From: Sediminibacterium ginsengisoli
GTDB lineage: Bacteria; Bacteroidota; Bacteroidia; Chitinophagales; Chitinophagaceae
Direction: 5' to 3'
Assembly: GCA_945860335.1 (NCBI GenBank)
Contig: CAMAQW010000001.1
Location: 1 to 38,465, forward strand
DNA: 38,465 bases
The notes under the pieces were generated by a model. It did no database searches. It was not told where the DNA came from and saw nothing but the letters and a program-made list of their open reading frames with translations. Of this stretch, positions 1 to 10,200 are shown piece by piece. How positions within the stretch are numbered: the first letter of the stretch is position 1; the number at the start of each line of letters is the position of its first letter. The translations under genes and the position numbers were made by a program.

Positions 1-1527
1 GAGGGTACCGAAAAAAATCCGTGGGAATTAGAACACCGCAACGGTACAACCCAAGAAGATAAAAAAAATTCTCCCATACAAAGTAAGTGTTACGCTTACG
101 ACGAGGTTTCAAAAAAGTTTTTTGTAAACGATAACGATCATCCTTACAATCCAGTAAAACCTTTTGATTGGATTAGAGGCAATCATGTTGGTGGTCGCTC
201 ACTGATGTGGGGCCGTCAAAGTTACCGCTGGAGTCCACTCGATTTTGAATCCAATGCAAAAGATGGTCATGGTACAGATTGGCCTATTCGTTACAACGAT
301 TTAGCACCATGGTATAGTTATGTAGAAAAATTTGCCGGCATCAGTGGCAATAGAGATGGCCTTTCTATGCTACCTGATGGAGAGTTCATGCCTGCTATGG
401 AAATGAACTGTGTAGAAAAGCTAGTAGCTGGTGAATTAAAAACAAAAATGGGTCGTCCCATGATTATTGGACGCTCCGCCAATCATACGGCAAAAATTGG
501 AACCCGTGGCCCTTGTCAATTTAGAAATAAGTGTCATCAGGGTTGTCCATTTAGTGGCTATTTTAGTTCCAATGCAGCAACCCTTCCTGCCGCTTTTGCA
601 ACAGGAAATTTAACACTTCGTCCAGATGCCATCACCACAGAAATTTTATACGATAAGGAAACCGGCCGTGCAAAAGGGGTGCGCATTTTAGATTCAAACA
701 CCAATTTAACCGAAGAGTATTATGCAAAAATTGTTTTCTTAAATGCATCTACTTTAGGCACTTCTCATATTTTACTCAATTCTGTTTCGGAGGTTTTCCC
801 AGAAGGTTTTGGCAACAGTAGTTTACAAGTAGGCCACAACTTAATGGACCACCATTATGGCGTGGGTGCTTCTGGAACCTATGAAGGATTTTTAGATCAG
901 TACACGTATGGACGAAGACCCAACGGTATTTATATTCCTCGGTTTAGAAATTTAGATGGTGGATCTTCGGCAGGGTACGTTCGCGGATTTGGTTATCAAG
1001 GTGGCGCCGGAAGGGGAAGACAAGAGGGTGAAGGTATTGGAGCATCGTTTAAAGAAAGCATTACAGAAGCAGGTAACTGGTCCATGGGTATTGGCTCATG
1101 GGGTGAGCACTTACCATATTACGAGAACAAAGTAACGCTTAGTAAAGACAAAAAAGACAAGTGGGGCTTGCCGTTACTTGATATTGATTGCGAGTTCAAA
1201 GAAAATGAAATGAAGATGCGCGTGGACATGAAAAATAGCGCAGCAGAAATGTTAGAAGCAGCGGGTTTAAAAAATGTTTCTACCTATGATACCATGCCAG
1301 CACCTGGATTTTGTATTCATGAAATGGGAACGGCGCGTATGGGTAAGGATCCTAAAACCTCTGTACTCAATAAGTGGAACCAGATGCACGATGCAAAAAA
1401 TGTATTTATTACAGATGGTTCTTGTATGGCATCTTCGGCTTGTCAAAATCCTTCATTAACCTACATGGCCCTTACTGCAAGAGCCACCGATTTTGCTGTA
1501 AGTGAATTAAAGAAAGGAAATTTATAG
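1..1527 (+). CDS. GMC-family oxidoreductase, glucoside-3-dehydrogenase-like flavoprotein subunit (5' end missing)
   Basis: The reading frame is open from the first base, so the N-terminal FAD-binding Rossmann segment lies outside the window; the first in-frame ATG (205) falls inside a conserved block (GGRSLMWGRQSYRW) and is not the start. The C-terminal GMC domain is clear, with FCIHEMGTARMG followed by CQNPSLTYMAL, where QNP replaces the usual HNP as in bacterial glucoside 3-dehydrogenases. Three cysteines at visible codons 172, 178 and 182 (C-x5-C-x3-C) could hold an iron-sulfur cluster, as in some FAD-dependent sugar dehydrogenases. The family oxidises sugar hydroxyls, often at C3 of glycosides, in the periplasm, passing electrons to a cytochrome. 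The small partner subunit usually precedes the gene and would lie outside this window. The family call is firm; the sugar substrate is inferred. Confidence 0.85.
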   Translation, partial: EGTEKNPWELEHRNGTTQEDKKNSPIQSKCYAYDEVSKKFFVNDNDHPYNPVKPFDWIRGNHVGGRSLMWGRQSYRWSPLDFESNAKDGHGTDWPIRYNDLAPWYSYVEKFAGISGNRDGLSMLPDGEFMPAMEMNCVEKLVAGELKTKMGRPMIIGRSANHTAKIGTRGPCQFRNKCHQGCPFSGYFSSNAATLPAAFATGNLTLRPDAITTEILYDKETGRAKGVRILDSNTNLTEEYYAKIVFLNASTLGTSHILLNSVSEVFPEGFGNSSLQVGHNLMDHHYGVGASGTYEGFLDQYTYGRRPNGIYIPRFRNLDGGSSAGYVRGFGYQGGAGRGRQEGEGIGASFKESITEAGNWSMGIGSWGEHLPYYENKVTLSKDKKDKWGLPLLDIDCEFKENEMKMRVDMKNSAAEMLEAAGLKNVSTYDTMPAPGFCIHEMGTARMGKDPKTSVLNKWNQMHDAKNVFITDGSCMASSACQNPSLTYMALTARATDFAVSELKKGNL

Positions 1528-1607
1528 ATTTATTTTGATCTAATTTGTTGATTAACAATCACTTAAATTATCTTTTATATAAATCATTAAACTTATATAA
1601 ATAAAAC

Positions 1608-1615
1608 TAGATTTG
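1608..1615 (+). promoter_or_regulatory. Bacteroidota -7 promoter element for the SGNH lipoprotein gene
   Basis: TAGATTTG matches the Bacteroidota -7 consensus TAnnTTTG exactly and lies 17 bases before the ATG at 1633. No convincing -33 TTG was found, so this is a moderate call. Confidence 0.45.
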
Positions 1616-1632
1616 TATTTCAATCATTTTGA

Positions 1633-2697
1633 ATGCACACTTCTAGGAAGCAGTTTTTATTGCTTTTACTTTTGGCAACCTGCTTTGTTTGGTCTTGCAA
1701 AACAGTGCAGCCTCCAGCTTCAGCAAAAGGAAATAATAACATCGAAGGAGAGTCTTTTGTACTTGCTAATACCACTTCTTCTAATTTTTTATATGCGTCC
1801 ATTGTTAAAGGTTCGGTAAGTGTACGCAGTACTTACCTGCCCTCCGATTCGGGTTCCATCACATACCAAGAAGGAACAGACTTTACCATCAATTATAAAA
1901 AAGGAACCATTGCAAGAACATTAAAATCTCGCATTCCTAATTATGCAAATCATTCATTGTTTGAGAAAATAAATTTTAACCAAAACGAGGCTAAAAATTA
2001 TAGCAATAATCCCTATTTTATTTGGGTAGACTATGCTACAAACAAAAACGAAATACTTGTAGATTCAATGGATCAAAGCCAGTATTTAAGGGCGTTTAAA
2101 AATAAATTAGAGCGCGGAGTGCCCGTAAATATTATTTCCTATGGAAATAGTATCGCAGCAGGAATGGAATCTACAAATGATCAATTAAGGTTTCAGAACC
2201 GGTGGATCAATCATTTAAAAACGTTATTTCCGACATCAAATATTAAACTAGAGGACGCGACCCTGCCAGGTTATACAACACTTGAAGCCATTGCTTATTG
2301 GGAAGCATACATTGGCCGAAAAAATCCTGATTTGGTGCTTTTGGGTTGGGGTATGAATGAAGCCAACATTGGCGGCATGACACCTAGTGATTATAAACGT
2401 AACCTTATTACTTTAGCGCAAAAGAGTAAGCAATTTAAGAATGCTGAGGTTGTCATTTATTCCTGTTTTAGACCCAATGAAAATTGGCGTTTCGCCAGCC
2501 ATAAAATGGAGTTATATACCCAGGCTGCTAAAGAAGCAGCAGCTACTGCTAATTGTGCCTATGTTGATGTGTATGGGGTTTATGAAAAAGTATTTGCACG
2601 AAAAAATCAGCCTTCGTTATTGAGTAACAACATTAACCATCCCAATAACTTTGGACACTGGTTGTATTTAAGGGCGTTTATGAATGTGGTTTTTTAA
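1633..2697 (+). CDS. SGNH/GDSL-type hydrolase-like lipoprotein
   Basis: A 354-residue exported protein. An N-terminal hydrophobic segment ends in Cys22 (VWSC) or Cys17 (LATC), consistent with lipidation. Residues of about 30-150 form an unrecognised, probably beta-rich, N-terminal region. SGNH blocks follow: YGNSI with Ser173 (GNS instead of GDS), GWGMNEANIG as the block-III GxND equivalent, and NHPNNFGHW with His336. The residue three before this His is Asn333 rather than the usual Asp, so the classic DxxH is not intact. The family includes carbohydrate acetylesterases and lipases; in this locus sugar de-O-acylation is a reasonable guess. It overlaps the 3' end of the convergent ROK gene by 4 bases. 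Confidence 0.75.
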   Translation: MHTSRKQFLLLLLLATCFVWSCKTVQPPASAKGNNNIEGESFVLANTTSSNFLYASIVKGSVSVRSTYLPSDSGSITYQEGTDFTINYKKGTIARTLKSRIPNYANHSLFEKINFNQNEAKNYSNNPYFIWVDYATNKNEILVDSMDQSQYLRAFKNKLERGVPVNIISYGNSIAAGMESTNDQLRFQNRWINHLKTLFPTSNIKLEDATLPGYTTLEAIAYWEAYIGRKNPDLVLLGWGMNEANIGGMTPSDYKRNLITLAQKSKQFKNAEVVIYSCFRPNENWRFASHKMELYTQAAKEAAATANCAYVDVYGVYEKVFARKNQPSLLSNNINHPNNFGHWLYLRAFMNVVF

Positions 2698-3929
2698 ATT
2701 ACCGAAAGCACTTTGTTTTTTGCAAGCAAACATGCACCAATAATACCCGCTTTTTCGCCAAGTTTTGAAAGTTTTAATTCTGTATCTGCGTTAACAAGGC
2801 TAAGTGAATACTTATTAATTGAACTCTTAGTAGGTAATTTTAGGTATTCACCCGTTTCGGATAAAGTACCACCTAATATGATTAACTCAGGGTTAAACAC
2901 ATTAATTAATACGGCTAATCCCTTTCCTAAATTCTCCCCAATTTCAGCAAGTAACTCAATCGTTAATACATCTTCATTTTGACCTGCTAGTACAATGTCG
3001 GTCAGTGTGATGTCTTCAATTTTTTTATTTTTCTTTAAAGCAGCAGACGTATACCCTTGTTTAATTTTTTCTTTAAACTTTCGGAGTAGCGCATTACCAG
3101 AGGCTTCAGTTTCTAAACAACCTTTTTTACCGCAGTGACAAATAATTTCATTGTTAAAAAAGGGGATATGTCCAAACTCACCACTAAATCCAGACTTACC
3201 GTAATAAACTTTTCCATCAATTAAAATACCAAGCCCTATTCCATAGTCGAGATTAACAAACAATACATTTTTTTCTGTATTTACTTCGCCATTACAAAAT
3301 TCACCAAATGCCATGGCCCTTGAGTCATTTTCTAAATAGGTTTTAATCCCAATTTTTTCCTGAATGATTTGTGATAACGGCTCTTCTTGAAAATGAAAGA
3401 AAGTATAACTATATCCTTTTGTATGGTTAATTCTACCTGAAAGATTGATGCCTAAACTTAAAATCTTTTCTTTCTTAACCCCAACCTCTTTAATAAAGTT
3501 TTGTATGATTTGAATTAACTGGTGTAAAGATTCGGCCGTATTTTCTAATTTAAATGCAATCCTATTTTTTTGACTGACCAATTGCTTTTTAAAATTGAGG
3601 AGCCCGATATTGATATAATATTTTTTAACATCTACCCCTAGAATAAACCCAGCGTCACCAATTAAGCCGTATAAGTTGGCTTTTCGGCCTCCTGTTGATT
3701 CAAATTTACCATAGTCGCTAATGAGTCCTTCTTCAATTAATTCGGTAATTAAGCTAGTGGTTTTAGGTACACTGATATTTAGTTCTTTGCTTAATTCATT
3801 GATAGAAGCGCTTTCGGTTTGATCTAAGTGCTTGAAAATTAATCCTTTAAGAATTTTATTTTTTAGCGCAACACCAGACGAATTGTCATTGTTAAAAAGT
3901 GTAGAGAGTATATGATTTGGCTTACCCAT
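2694..3929 (-). CDS. ROK-family transcriptional regulator (NagC/Mlc-like)
   Basis: 411 residues, the usual length for ROK repressors. An N-terminal winged HTH spans about residues 30-90 (INELSKELNISVPKTTSLITELIEEGLI). A sugar-kinase-like ROK domain follows, with SGEFGH near residue 250 and the zinc-binding motif CHCGKKGCLE near 262-272. The HTH marks it as a regulator rather than a hexokinase. It is transcribed divergently from the AGE-epimerase/SusCD operon, with about 170 bases between start codons. ROK regulators commonly sense amino sugars or hexoses, so it probably controls this glycan locus; the inducer is inferred, not seen. The start at 3929 is the only one that leaves a complete N-terminus. 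Confidence 0.9.
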   Translation of the reverse strand: MGKPNHILSTLFNNDNSSGVALKNKILKGLIFKHLDQTESASINELSKELNISVPKTTSLITELIEEGLISDYGKFESTGGRKANLYGLIGDAGFILGVDVKKYYINIGLLNFKKQLVSQKNRIAFKLENTAESLHQLIQIIQNFIKEVGVKKEKILSLGINLSGRINHTKGYSYTFFHFQEEPLSQIIQEKIGIKTYLENDSRAMAFGEFCNGEVNTEKNVLFVNLDYGIGLGILIDGKVYYGKSGFSGEFGHIPFFNNEIICHCGKKGCLETEASGNALLRKFKEKIKQGYTSAALKKNKKIEDITLTDIVLAGQNEDVLTIELLAEIGENLGKGLAVLINVFNPELIILGGTLSETGEYLKLPTKSSINKYSLSLVNADTELKLSKLGEKAGIIGACLLAKNKVLSVI

Positions 3930-4097
3930 AGCGGTTTTGTGTAAGTAAATATAGGAAATGGCTGAAAAAGTCTTAATAATTAAAAAAATTTAAAAAGTAT
4001 TGCGATTATTAGTAAAATATTTAAGATATTGCTGATATATATAAAAAATCGTTATCAATTTAATTCGGATCAATTAAGGTCAAAGGTTCTAAATAAT

Positions 4098-5267
4098 ATG
4101 AGCAAAGAAAAACTGAAGGCATATAGTAGCCTCTACAAAAATGAGCTAGTTAATAATATACTACCATTTTGGCTTGAGAATAGTAAAGATGAATTAAATG
4201 GCGGATACTTTACTTGCTTGGATCAAAAAGGAAATGTGTATGATACCGATAAATTTATTTGGTTGCAGGGAAGAGAAGTGTGGTGTTTTAGCTTCATGTA
4301 CAACCACCTTGAGCAAAATCCAGCTTGGTTGGATATGGCATTGCATGGTGCTAATTTTCTAAAAAAATACGGAAGAGACGCATCTGGAGATTGGTATTTT
4401 TCGCTTACTGCAGAGGGTAAACCCCTAATTCAACCCTATAATATTTTTAGTGATTGTTTTGCTACAATGGCTTTTGCTTCTTTAGATAAAGCAACGCCTT
4501 CTGATGAGTTTAAAAAAATTGCCTTAGATACTTTTAATAATATTATCAAACGCAAAAACAATACAAAAGGAAAATATACTAAAAGTTTTCCTGGAACGCG
4601 GTCTTTAAAAAACTTTAGCCTTCCAATGATTCTTTGTAATCTTTCGTTAGAGCTGGAACATATTTTAGGTAAAGAAAAAGTAGAGGAATTTATCCCTACC
4701 ATTATTCATGAAGTGATGGATGTATTTTATCATTCCGAATTTGGATTGATTTTAGAAAACGTTCATGAAGACGGTAGTTTTTCAGACAGTTTTGAAGGTC
4801 GTTTGCTAAATCCAGGGCATGCCATTGAAGCCATGTGGTTTATTATGGACTTGGGTAAACGAACAAATGATGAAAAATTAATTCATAGAGCAAAAGATAT
4901 CATGTTGCGTACGCTAGAACATGGATGGGATAAGGAATATGATGGTATTTTGTATTTTTTGGATGTAAAAGGGTATCCTCCACAACAGTTGGAATGGGAT
5001 CAGAAATTATGGTGGGTGCATGTAGAAGCGTTGGTTGCATTAGCAAAGGGTTATGCATTAACAGGTGATGAAAAATGTTTAGAATGGTTTGAAAAAGTAC
5101 ATGCATACACATGGTCTAAATTTAAGGACAAAGAATACGGAGAATGGTTTGGTTATTTAAATAGAAGAGGTGAAGTTTTACTGCCATTAAAAGGTGGTAA
5201 ATGGAAGGGTTGTTTTCATATACCAAGGGCTTTGTATCAAATTTCTAAAACCTTTGAAACAGTTTAA
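4098..5267 (+). CDS. AGE-family sugar 2-epimerase (N-acylglucosamine 2-epimerase type)
   Basis: 389 residues from the ATG at 4098 (MSKEKLKAYSS). The frame stays open back to 4029, but those 23 residues do not resemble the family and 389 fits the usual length of about 390-410. There is no signal peptide, so it acts in the cytoplasm. AGE features of the (alpha/alpha)6 barrel include GGYFTCLDQKGNVYDTDK, WLQGREVW, LNPGHAIEAMWF, WWVHVEALVAL and the C-terminal WKGCFHIPRAL near residue 370. The FHIPR ending favours N-acetylglucosamine/N-acetylmannosamine epimerases over cellobiose 2-epimerases, though mannose or other 2-epimerases remain possible. It is the first gene of a plus-strand run: the next gene starts immediately after its TAA. 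Confidence 0.88.
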   Translation: MSKEKLKAYSSLYKNELVNNILPFWLENSKDELNGGYFTCLDQKGNVYDTDKFIWLQGREVWCFSFMYNHLEQNPAWLDMALHGANFLKKYGRDASGDWYFSLTAEGKPLIQPYNIFSDCFATMAFASLDKATPSDEFKKIALDTFNNIIKRKNNTKGKYTKSFPGTRSLKNFSLPMILCNLSLELEHILGKEKVEEFIPTIIHEVMDVFYHSEFGLILENVHEDGSFSDSFEGRLLNPGHAIEAMWFIMDLGKRTNDEKLIHRAKDIMLRTLEHGWDKEYDGILYFLDVKGYPPQQLEWDQKLWWVHVEALVALAKGYALTGDEKCLEWFEKVHAYTWSKFKDKEYGEWFGYLNRRGEVLLPLKGGKWKGCFHIPRALYQISKTFETV

Positions 5268-7184
5268 ATGAGGGGAATAAAAATATATATTTTTTACTTT
5301 CTTTCACTGTTACTCGTGATTGATGCACAAGCACAAACATCTTACAAAACAGATGTTTTGGTTATAGGCGCAAGTGCCAGTGGCATTGCTGCTGGTATAC
5401 AATCTGCTCGTATGGGCGTTCAAACAATAATTGTAGAGCCTACTACTTGGTTAGGTGGCATGATAACTGCAGCAGGTGTTTGTGCATTTGATGGCAACCA
5501 TAGTATGCCATCTGGTTTATTTGGAGAATTTAGAGAGGCTTTACACAAAGTGTATGGCGGTGCCTCTAAAGTGTCTACAGGCTGGGTTAGTAATACACTC
5601 TTTGAACCACATGTGGGTGATAGTATTTTCAAATCGATGGTGCTTCATACCAAAGGGTTAACGGTGAAGTATCAGTTTCAATTTGTAAGCGCTATTAAAA
5701 ATAACAATGCAATCACTGGTGCCATTTTTCTACATCTGCCAACCAATCAAAAAGTTACCATTTATGCCAAACAAGTTATAGATGCTACTGAACTTGGGGA
5801 TGTGCTTGCAAATGCAGGAGTGCCATATAGTTTAGGTATGGAAGCAAGTGCAGTAACTGGTGAAGATGTACATGTTTCAGAAACAAATGATATCGTTCAG
5901 GATATCACTTATGTTGCTATTTTGAAAGATTATGGAAAGGGGACAGATAAGACCATTCCAAAGCCAAAAAATTACGATCCTTCCGAATTTGATGGAGCCT
6001 GCACTGATTATTATTTTAATACCGCAAAGCCAAAGCCAAATGTTGATGCCAAAAAAATGCTTGACTATGGCAAACTACCCAATAAAAAATACATGATTAA
6101 CTGGCCTAATAGTGGCAATGATATTTATTTAAATATTGTTGAAATGAATGAGGCTGATCGCGAAAAAGAATTGGTAAAAGCCAAGGAGCAAACACTTCGG
6201 TTTATTTATTTTATTCAACATCAATTAGGATTTAAAAACTTAGGATTAGCGGATGATGAATATCCGACAGCTGATAAATTACCACTTATTCCTTATCATA
6301 GAGAAAGTAGAAGGGTAAAGGGTTTGGTGCGTTTTGATGTAAAGCATATTGCAAAGCCTTTTGATTCGCCCAATCCATTGTATAAAACAGGTATTGCAGT
6401 TGGCGATTATCCAATTGATCACCACCATAAAAAAAATCTAAAAGCACCGCAGCATCTAGACTTTTATCCTGTTCCTTCTTTTAATATTCCACTAGGATCT
6501 TTAATACCACAAGATATAAGTGGTTTAATTGTTGCAGAAAAAAGCATAAGTGTTTCAAATGTTGTAAACGGTACAACTCGACTTCAAGCCATTGCTTTAT
6601 TAATTGGTCAGGCTGCTGGAACATTAGCAGCTCAAGCTGTTCAGCAAAATCTTGATGCACAAAATATACCTGTTAGAAAAGTGCAATTAGGTTTGCTTAA
6701 TAGCAATGCCTATATCATGCCTTATTTTGATGTACCTCAAAGCCATCCTCAATTTATTGCGACCCAAAAAATTGGTGCAACTGGAATTTTAAAAGGACAA
6801 GGGGTCCCCTATAGTTGGGCAAATAGAACGCTTTTTCATCCAGACTCGCTTGTAAACCGAACGGCTTTAGCTCAAGATATAGCTGATTTATGTTTACTAA
6901 CACCAAAACAGCAAGCCTATCTAAGCCTATCTGAAACTATTGATATCATTATTGAAATAGCAAAGAATAAGAAGCTTGCAACAAAATCGGCTTCTTGGAA
7001 TTTATCTGATAAAAAATTACTTACAAATCAGATAAAGCAATCATGGCAGCGATGGAAATTTGGTTCATTCAACCCCAATAGTTATGTAACACGCATTCAG
7101 TTTGCACAGCTAATGGATGCTACCATCAATCCTTTTGAATTGCAACAAATTGACCACAACGGAAAAATTAAACCTACATATTAA
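5268..7184 (+). CDS. Exported FAD-dependent oxidoreductase (FAD_oxidored family) with SLH-like C-terminus
   Basis: 638 residues with a signal peptide (about 1-22, ending AQA). The dinucleotide-binding fold starts at once: TDVLVIGASASGIAAG, then EPTTWLGGMITAAGVCAFDGNH, which is characteristic of the PF12831 FAD-dependent family often annotated with xanthan-lyase-like proteins. Further family blocks are IDATELGDVLANAG, PLIPYHRESRRVKG and the C-terminal FAD loop NGTTRLQAIALLIGQAAG. After about residue 500 two segments (FHPDSLVNRTALAQDIADL and SFNPNSYVTRIQFAQLMDA) resemble S-layer-homology repeats. The ATG abuts the stop of the epimerase gene, implying translational coupling. The reaction is unknown; oxidation of a sugar or sugar-derived ligand in the periplasm fits the context. 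Confidence 0.82.
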   Translation: MRGIKIYIFYFLSLLLVIDAQAQTSYKTDVLVIGASASGIAAGIQSARMGVQTIIVEPTTWLGGMITAAGVCAFDGNHSMPSGLFGEFREALHKVYGGASKVSTGWVSNTLFEPHVGDSIFKSMVLHTKGLTVKYQFQFVSAIKNNNAITGAIFLHLPTNQKVTIYAKQVIDATELGDVLANAGVPYSLGMEASAVTGEDVHVSETNDIVQDITYVAILKDYGKGTDKTIPKPKNYDPSEFDGACTDYYFNTAKPKPNVDAKKMLDYGKLPNKKYMINWPNSGNDIYLNIVEMNEADREKELVKAKEQTLRFIYFIQHQLGFKNLGLADDEYPTADKLPLIPYHRESRRVKGLVRFDVKHIAKPFDSPNPLYKTGIAVGDYPIDHHHKKNLKAPQHLDFYPVPSFNIPLGSLIPQDISGLIVAEKSISVSNVVNGTTRLQAIALLIGQAAGTLAAQAVQQNLDAQNIPVRKVQLGLLNSNAYIMPYFDVPQSHPQFIATQKIGATGILKGQGVPYSWANRTLFHPDSLVNRTALAQDIADLCLLTPKQQAYLSLSETIDIIIEIAKNKKLATKSASWNLSDKKLLTNQIKQSWQRWKFGSFNPNSYVTRIQFAQLMDATINPFELQQIDHNGKIKPTY

Positions 7185-7202
7185 AAAACAAAACGTTTGC
7201 TT

Positions 7203-10200
7203 ATGAAAAAAGTATCGCTCTTTTGCTGTTTTCTGCTAATGATCTTGAGCAGTGCAGTAGCGCAACAATTTAATGTTGCGGGAAGAGTAACCAGTGCCAG
7301 TTCTGGTAGACCTGCAGAAGGTATTTCGGTATTGGTTAAAGGATCAAAAAAAGGAACCACCACAAATTCGAGTGGAAATTACAATGTATCAGTTAATACA
7401 GGTGCGACACTTGTTTTTTCTGGAATTGGGTTTGCAACACAAGAATTAAAAGTATCTGGTAACACACTTGATGTAGTGCTTCAAGTTACAGTGGGTGATA
7501 TTGGTGAAGTAGTTGTTGTGGGATATGGTTCTCAGAAAAAAGCAAGTCTTACGGGGTCATTGGTAACTTTAAACAACAGCGCTTTAAACAAGCGTCAAGT
7601 TTCAAGTACGAGCCAAGCTTTACAAGGTTTAGCCCCGGGTGTAACCGTTCAACAGCAATCTGGAAAACCTGGCGCAGATGGAGCTAGTATAGTTGTGCGT
7701 GGACAGGGTTCCATTTCAGGTAGTAATGCACCCTTAATTATTGTGGACGGATTGGCCGTTGGTTCTCTAGACCAAATCGATCCTAACGCTATTGAAAGTA
7801 TTACATTGTTAAAAGATGCTGCATCTACGGCCATTTATGGTAATAGAGCATCTGCCGGTGTAGTTTTAGTAAAAACAAAAAGGGCTACCGAAAAAGGTTT
7901 ACAAGTAAACTACAATGCTTTTGTAACACAACAGCAAGCTACTTCTTTACCCAACAGAGTAAGTGGTATCGATCATATGTTATTGAGTAACGAGGCAGAA
8001 AAAAACCGAACTGGTATTCCTACATCTTCTGTTTTTCCTCAGGCATTGATTGATCGTTATAAAACTACTGCCCCTAATAATTTAGATATCATTGATACGG
8101 ATTGGATAAAAGAATTGTTTACCAATTCTGGCATCATGCAAAACCATAACGTGCAGGTATCTACATCTACCGATAAGGTTAATTTGTTTTCTTCTTTTTC
8201 TTATTTGAAGCAAGAAGGTTTAATTCCTAATAGTAGTTTTGAGAAATACGATATCAGACTTAATCCTGAATTTAAAGTGAATGATAAGTTTTCTTTGGTT
8301 TCTGTACTAGCATACAATACCAATAGAACAACAAACCCATCTACTGGTAGTGCTGAATTTATTATTCGTCAAGCAATTGGTCTTCCTGCTATTGGTGCTG
8401 GTAAATTTGGCCCTGGCATGTATGGTAATGCTGCACAGTCTAACAATAGAAATCCACTTGCGATGGCGGAAGCTGCTGGTACATCGGTGGTTAATGGAAG
8501 TACAATGCTTACTCGTTTTGGATTTAATTATAAGCCTATTAGTGGTTTAGAAATTGAAGCATATTGGGGTAGACAAGTGTCAAATCCTTGGACTAAAACA
8601 TTTGTTAAGAATGCTGATATTTATCAGCCAAATATTGCTACAGGTGGTTATTCATTTGTGGGCACATGGCCTGGTACAACTAGTTTGTCTGAGTCATATA
8701 CCAATAACGTGTATAAAACATATTTAGGACAAGCAACGTATACAAAGCGTTTTGGTAATCATTCAATAAAAGTATTAACAGGTGCTCAGACAGAGTTATT
8801 CACCAACTATTTCTTTGGTGCATCTAGAACTGGTTTTGTAAATCCAAACCAACCTTACTTAAATTTAGGAAGTGGTATTCGCGATAACAATGCGGGTGCA
8901 TCTGAACTTGCGTTGGCTGGTTTTTTTGCAAGGGTTAACTACAGTTTATCTGATAAATATTATTTAGAATTAAATGGTAGAAGAGATGGTACTTCTCGTT
9001 TTTCTCAAGCAAGAAATAAACAATGGGGTAATTTTGGAGCGGCATCTGCTGGTTGGATTTTTTCTAAAGAATCATTTTTCAAAAGCATATCTGACGTAGT
9101 AACATTTGGTAAGATCCGTGGTTCAATAGGTGGAAACGGAAACCAAAATATTGGTAACAACTATGCTTACGATGCTTTTTATGCGCTATCGAATTACAGC
9201 AATCCCAACAATGGTACCAATGCTTATTTTGGTAATGTAACTACTTTGGGTGTTGCTTTACTTCAATTTGCAAATCCTGATTTAAGTTGGGAAACATCTA
9301 AACAATGGAATGCGGGTCTAGATCTTACTTTAGGCAAGCATTTTACGGTAACTGCTGATTATTATGTGAAGACATTAAAAAACATGTTATTGCAAAGAAC
9401 CTTACCGCAGTCTGCTGGAGGATTAAGTAATCCTTTTGTGAATGCGGGTAACATGGAAAATAAAGGATGGGAATTTAGTGTTAACTACAAGAAAAACTTT
9501 GGTAAGTTAGGTGTAGATGTAACTGCAATGATTTCTGATGTTAAAAATAACGTTCTAAATCTTGTGCCTGGAACTCCGTTTATTGGTGATGGTATTAGAA
9601 CTGCACCAGGTCAGGCCTTAGGTTCTTACTTTGGGTATTTAGCAAATGGCTTTTTTACCGATTCAACAGATATTAAAAATTCACCTATTCAATTTGGAAT
9701 TCCTTGGAGTGCAACTACAGCCAATGGTCCAAAGCCTGGTGACATGAAATACAAAGATATCAGTGGACCAGACGGAAATCCAGATGGTAAAATTGACAAC
9801 TTTGATAGAACTTTTATAGGCAATGCATTTCCTAGGTATGAGTATAGTCTTAATGTGAACCTAACGTATAAAAACTTTGATCTAAATATTTTTGGTCAAG
9901 GTGTTGGTCAACGCAATAACTATTTAAGTGGAACAGGTGCTGTTCCTTTTTCAAGTGCCGATTTTGCTGCTTCTCTACTAGATATTCATAAAGATTATTG
10001 GAGACCAGACAATCAAAATGCTACGTTCCCTCGTTTATTACCATCGGGTTCTGGCGGTAACAACTATCTATTGAGTTCTCAGTGGATTAGAAGTGCTGCT
10101 TATTTTAGAATTAAAAACGTTAACCTAGGGTATACGTTACCTCAGGCGTTGTTAAGTAAAGTAAAAATCAAATCGTTTCGTGTATTTGTAAGTGCGGCTA

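Noticed and set aside
3998..4038. Direct repeat (TATTGCGATTAT and TATTGCTGATAT) between the ROK and epimerase genes
   Set aside because: Possible ROK operator, but the region is so AT-rich and the match so partial that chance is as likely.
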